Shown here: piece after piece, positions 17,733 to 19,367 of the stretch
How the letters are laid out: each line of letters starts with the position of its first letter
How positions within the stretch are numbered: position 1 is the stretch's first letter
Assembly (NCBI GenBank): GCA_964429575.1
Contig: CAYSCX010000039.1
Location: 1 to 19,367, forward strand
Direction of reading: 5' to 3'
DNA length: 19,367 nucleotides
Source of the DNA: CAYSCX01 sp964429575
GTDB taxonomy: Bacteria > Desulfobacterota > Binatia > Binatales > Binataceae
The notes under the pieces: generated by a model
The model's input: only the letters and a program-made list of their open reading frames with translations
Told to the model about the DNA's origin: nothing
Database searches by the model: none
Made by a program: the position numbers and the translations under genes

Positions 17733-17734
17733 GC
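17701..17734. repeat. 34-nt hairpin repeat, copy 1
   Basis: This segment matches 19099-19132 at 31 of 34 positions in the same orientation. Both copies keep the stem and the loop core GCTGATCGCG, and both follow the 3' end of a - strand gene. See the terminator entry for the fold. Confidence 0.75.
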
Positions 17735-17752
17735 GGGACGTCTGCTTCGCAT

Positions 17753-18169
17753 TCAGCATCCTTGGAATCCCGACCTCTGGGTCACTTGCCACTTCACCAC
17801 CTTCTGCGACTGGTCATATGTAGCCCGCGCGATGCAGGTTGCCTCGTCCAGCAAGGTCATCTCGGCTGGCCACAGGATGAGTTCCGCCAATGCCACCGTA
17901 AAGAGATCCGCAGCCACATAGAAAATCACCCGTGCCTTCGTCGCTTGGTGCAGGCCCGATTGAAACTCGAACATATCCTCCTTTTTGCCCTCAGGGTCAA
18001 TTTCGGTGAGCTTCGGGACGCCAAGCTTGCCGATCACTTCGTCCCGAGACGATCCGACGCCGAGGCCGCTCAGATTAGCCGGCCCGGGTTGCGTGGCCGC
18101 CCAATACACCGAACATCCGGATTGCATTATGAGAACAAGCAGGGATATTGATGCCAAGCGGGTTTTCAT
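17753..18169 (-). CDS. Small probable lipoprotein, BamE/SmpA-like
   Basis: A 138-residue exported protein. A basic start and hydrophobic helix (MKTRLASISLLVLIM) end at Cys19 in QSGC, an imperfect lipobox because Gln is at -3. Residues about 34-60 (LGVGSSRDEVIGKLGVPKLTEID) resemble the helix-turn pattern of BamE/OmlA-type outer-membrane lipoproteins, in which a G-x-s-r-d-e-V-i-x-x-l-G-x-P motif is typical. A hydrophobic helix (VIFYVAADLFTVALAELILW, about 86-105) follows, which small BamE domains usually lack. GGTGG lies just before ATG 18169. A strong terminator follows its stop, so it is its own unit or the end of one with the next lipoprotein. The function is unknown. Confidence 0.7.
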   Translation of the reverse strand: MKTRLASISLLVLIMQSGCSVYWAATQPGPANLSGLGVGSSRDEVIGKLGVPKLTEIDPEGKKEDMFEFQSGLHQATKARVIFYVAADLFTVALAELILWPAEMTLLDEATCIARATYDQSQKVVKWQVTQRSGFQGC

Positions 18170-18467
18170 CGTTCCACCTTCCGATCTGTTTGGCGATCGT
18201 GTCCTCCGTGGGCGCGCTCCACGAGGCGTTTACCACGCATCCGCCGAGAGCGCCACTGACTCCGGGTCAGCTTTGGTCAACTGATGGATTTGACAAGCTC
18301 GATTGCGGCCCAGCGCAAACGCCGCACTCAATCGAAGGATCCGGCGTCAGTTGCGATCCCGCGCGGCCGGCGGCGGAAACCGATATGGGCGGGACAATCG
18401 AGACATCGGTGAGTGGGAGTGGCGACCGACGCTTGCGAGCGTTAGCTCCACGACTTCGTCCGGTGTC
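18170..18467. other. 298-nt gap between the two lipoprotein genes
   Basis: I see no gene here. A small stem-loop, ACGCT-TGCG-AGCGT (18429-18442), lies 26 nt after the stop of the PEGA-like gene. CTGAC-TCCGG-GTCAG (near 18257-18271) is another. Neither has a T-run. The promoter of the BamE-like gene presumably lies here, but no hexamer pair stands out. Confidence 0.4.
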
Positions 18468-18920
18468 TCAGGTGCCTGAAGCAGGCGGCGGGGTGGTCGC
18501 TGGTGGAGGCGGGATCGCCAGCGGCGCAGGCGTAGCCGCCGCGGTCTCTCGTTCGAGAGTGCCATAGATCACGCTTGGCTTCAGCGAGTAAGCATTGCCG
18601 CTGGCAAAATCGATTACGAAACCCAGCGGGAAGAGTATGTTGAACCAAGTTGCGCCTTGTATCCCCTTGGACACCGGCACGGTGCTGTTGCGATAGCCGG
18701 GCATGCTGAAAATCGCCCAGTCGGTAAGCGCTCCACGGGGAACCATGATCGTGGCCGGCGTCTTTCCGGTAAATGCGCCGTACTGATAGTTTGCACCGGG
18801 CGGATCTGAATTTAGCGTTACGCTCTCAGAACTGCTGGTGAATATAGTCGCGCAGGAGCTGATGCCGAGTGAAACGAACGCGCCGAACAGTGCGATGGAG
18901 AACTTACCGATGGCAGACAT
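18468..18920 (-). CDS. Probable lipoprotein with a PEGA-like domain
   Basis: A 150-residue exported protein. Signal: MSAIGKFSIALFGAFVSLGISSC, with Cys23 in a lipobox-like ISSC. A PEGA-like segment follows (SVTLNSDPPGANYQYGAFTGKTPATIMVPRG, about 31-61), in which the S-x-P-x-G-A and G-x-T-P positions are kept. Next comes a segment, GATWFNILFPLGFVIDFASG (about 92-111), seen in small outer-envelope lipoproteins of this kind. The C-terminus (from about 128) is Ala/Pro-rich. I chose ATG 18920, preceded by GGAG, over a start at 19004 that would put 28 polar residues before the signal peptide. The function is unknown; envelope localisation is the safe inference. Confidence 0.72.
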   Translation of the reverse strand: MSAIGKFSIALFGAFVSLGISSCATIFTSSSESVTLNSDPPGANYQYGAFTGKTPATIMVPRGALTDWAIFSMPGYRNSTVPVSKGIQGATWFNILFPLGFVIDFASGNAYSLKPSVIYGTLERETAAATPAPLAIPPPPATTPPPASGT

Positions 18921-19098
18921 GTGACTATCTCCGCGGCTCGGGGCTTCGGTGAGGCTTCGTCGGGTCGGCAGGTGCTCCGCGCCGGTGTCAATATTAGCGA
19001 GCATTCCCGGGCTTTGAAGCCGCCGCTCATCAGAACCTAACGGGCATGCCTTGTCAAAGGTGCGATGGGAACTGCGCTTCAGTCGCCCCGCGAAGGTC

Positions 19099-19132
19099 AG
19101 CCGGCGCGCTCAATGCTGATCGCGTCGGCCGC
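19099..19132. repeat. 34-nt hairpin repeat, copy 2, after rplQ (possible terminator)
   Basis: GCCGGCGCG (19100-19108) pairs with CGCGTCGGC (19121-19129), with one G-T wobble. It differs from copy 1 (17701-17734) at three positions. It begins about 24 nt after the rplQ stop on the - strand. Unlike copy 1 it has no U-run behind it. Confidence 0.65.
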
Positions 19133-19155
19133 CAAGTCGGTCGATATGGGTGGTG

Positions 19156-19367
19156 TTAGCCCGCCGCAACCCGGGCGCGCGGCTGCTCGGCGCCTTCCTT
19201 CTTCTCGTCTCTGCGCCGCCGCGGCTTCTTGGCCTTGGTGCGCTCCTCGGCGCCGGTCCACTCGATTATCGACATCATCGCGGCGTCACCGCGGCGCGGT
19301 CCGAACTTCACTACGCGGGTGTACCCGCCGTTGCGCTCCTTGAAGCGCGGCGCGATCTCATCGAACA
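19156..19367 (-). CDS. rplQ: Ribosomal protein L17, C-terminal part (runs off right edge)
   Basis: Seventy codons at the right edge, read on the - strand and ending at TAA 19158-19156, give FDEIAPRFKERNGGYTRVVK followed by FGPRRGDAAMMSIIEW. This is the conserved C-terminal core of bacterial L17, a large-subunit protein near the exit tunnel. After the core there is a basic/acidic tail of about 30 residues (KAKKPRRRRDEKKEGAEQ and onward), as found in many longer L17 proteins. L17 usually closes the rpsM-rpsK-rpsD-rpoA-rplQ operon, so that operon should lie just to the right. Confidence 0.95.
   Translation of the reverse strand, partial: FDEIAPRFKERNGGYTRVVKFGPRRGDAAMMSIIEWTGAEERTKAKKPRRRRDEKKEGAEQPRARVAAG

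Overview
The window is GC-rich, densely coded bacterial chromosome. I see no phage, IS transposase, CRISPR array, tRNA or rRNA. Hopanoid side-chain genes, a form II CoxL-type molybdenum hydroxylase operon, TldD/PmbA and an apparent selenoprotein peroxiredoxin together suggest an uncultured soil or subsurface lineage of deltaproteobacterial type. Candidatus Binatota (formerly Desulfobacterota_B) is my best guess, held loosely because nothing here is a taxonomic marker except the last 70 codons of rplQ.

Layout. The left end carries the tail of an unidentified + strand gene. A good sigma70-like promoter follows, then a + strand operon of hpnJ (radical SAM), hpnI (glycosyltransferase) and a DMT-type membrane transporter coupled to hpnI by a TGATG overlap. 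The next block is on the - strand: ClpB, then an SMP-30/gluconolactonase-like gene, then a peroxiredoxin whose reading frame is interrupted by a single UGA exactly at the peroxidatic residue. Upstream of clpB on the same strand is a phytanoyl-CoA dioxygenase-family gene. Divergent from that gene is a + strand molybdenum hydroxylase operon (coxS-, coxL-, coxM- and coxG-like). The right third is again - strand: a Crp/Fnr regulator convergent with coxG, the tldD-pmbA protease pair, two small lipoproteins, and the 3' end of rplQ entering from the right edge.

The outstanding observation is at 3791-4255. Read through one UGA, this segment encodes a 154-residue AhpE/Prx-type peroxiredoxin with the motif P-x3-T-x2-U. 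It has a strong Shine-Dalgarno sequence and a stem-loop 12 nt after the UGA, placed like a bacterial SECIS. A standard annotation would call only a truncated protein starting at TTG 4111, without its catalytic residue.

Secondary observations are several structured non-coding elements: a 41-nt palindrome that supplies the tldD stop codon, a duplicated 34-nt hairpin after two different genes, and a palindrome upstream of clpB. HpnI and HpnJ act on the same hopanoid head group, but the intermediate deacetylase HpnK is not in this window. The CoxSLM complex carries the AYRGAGR active-site loop of form II enzymes and has no coxDEF maturation genes beside it, so its substrate may not be CO.
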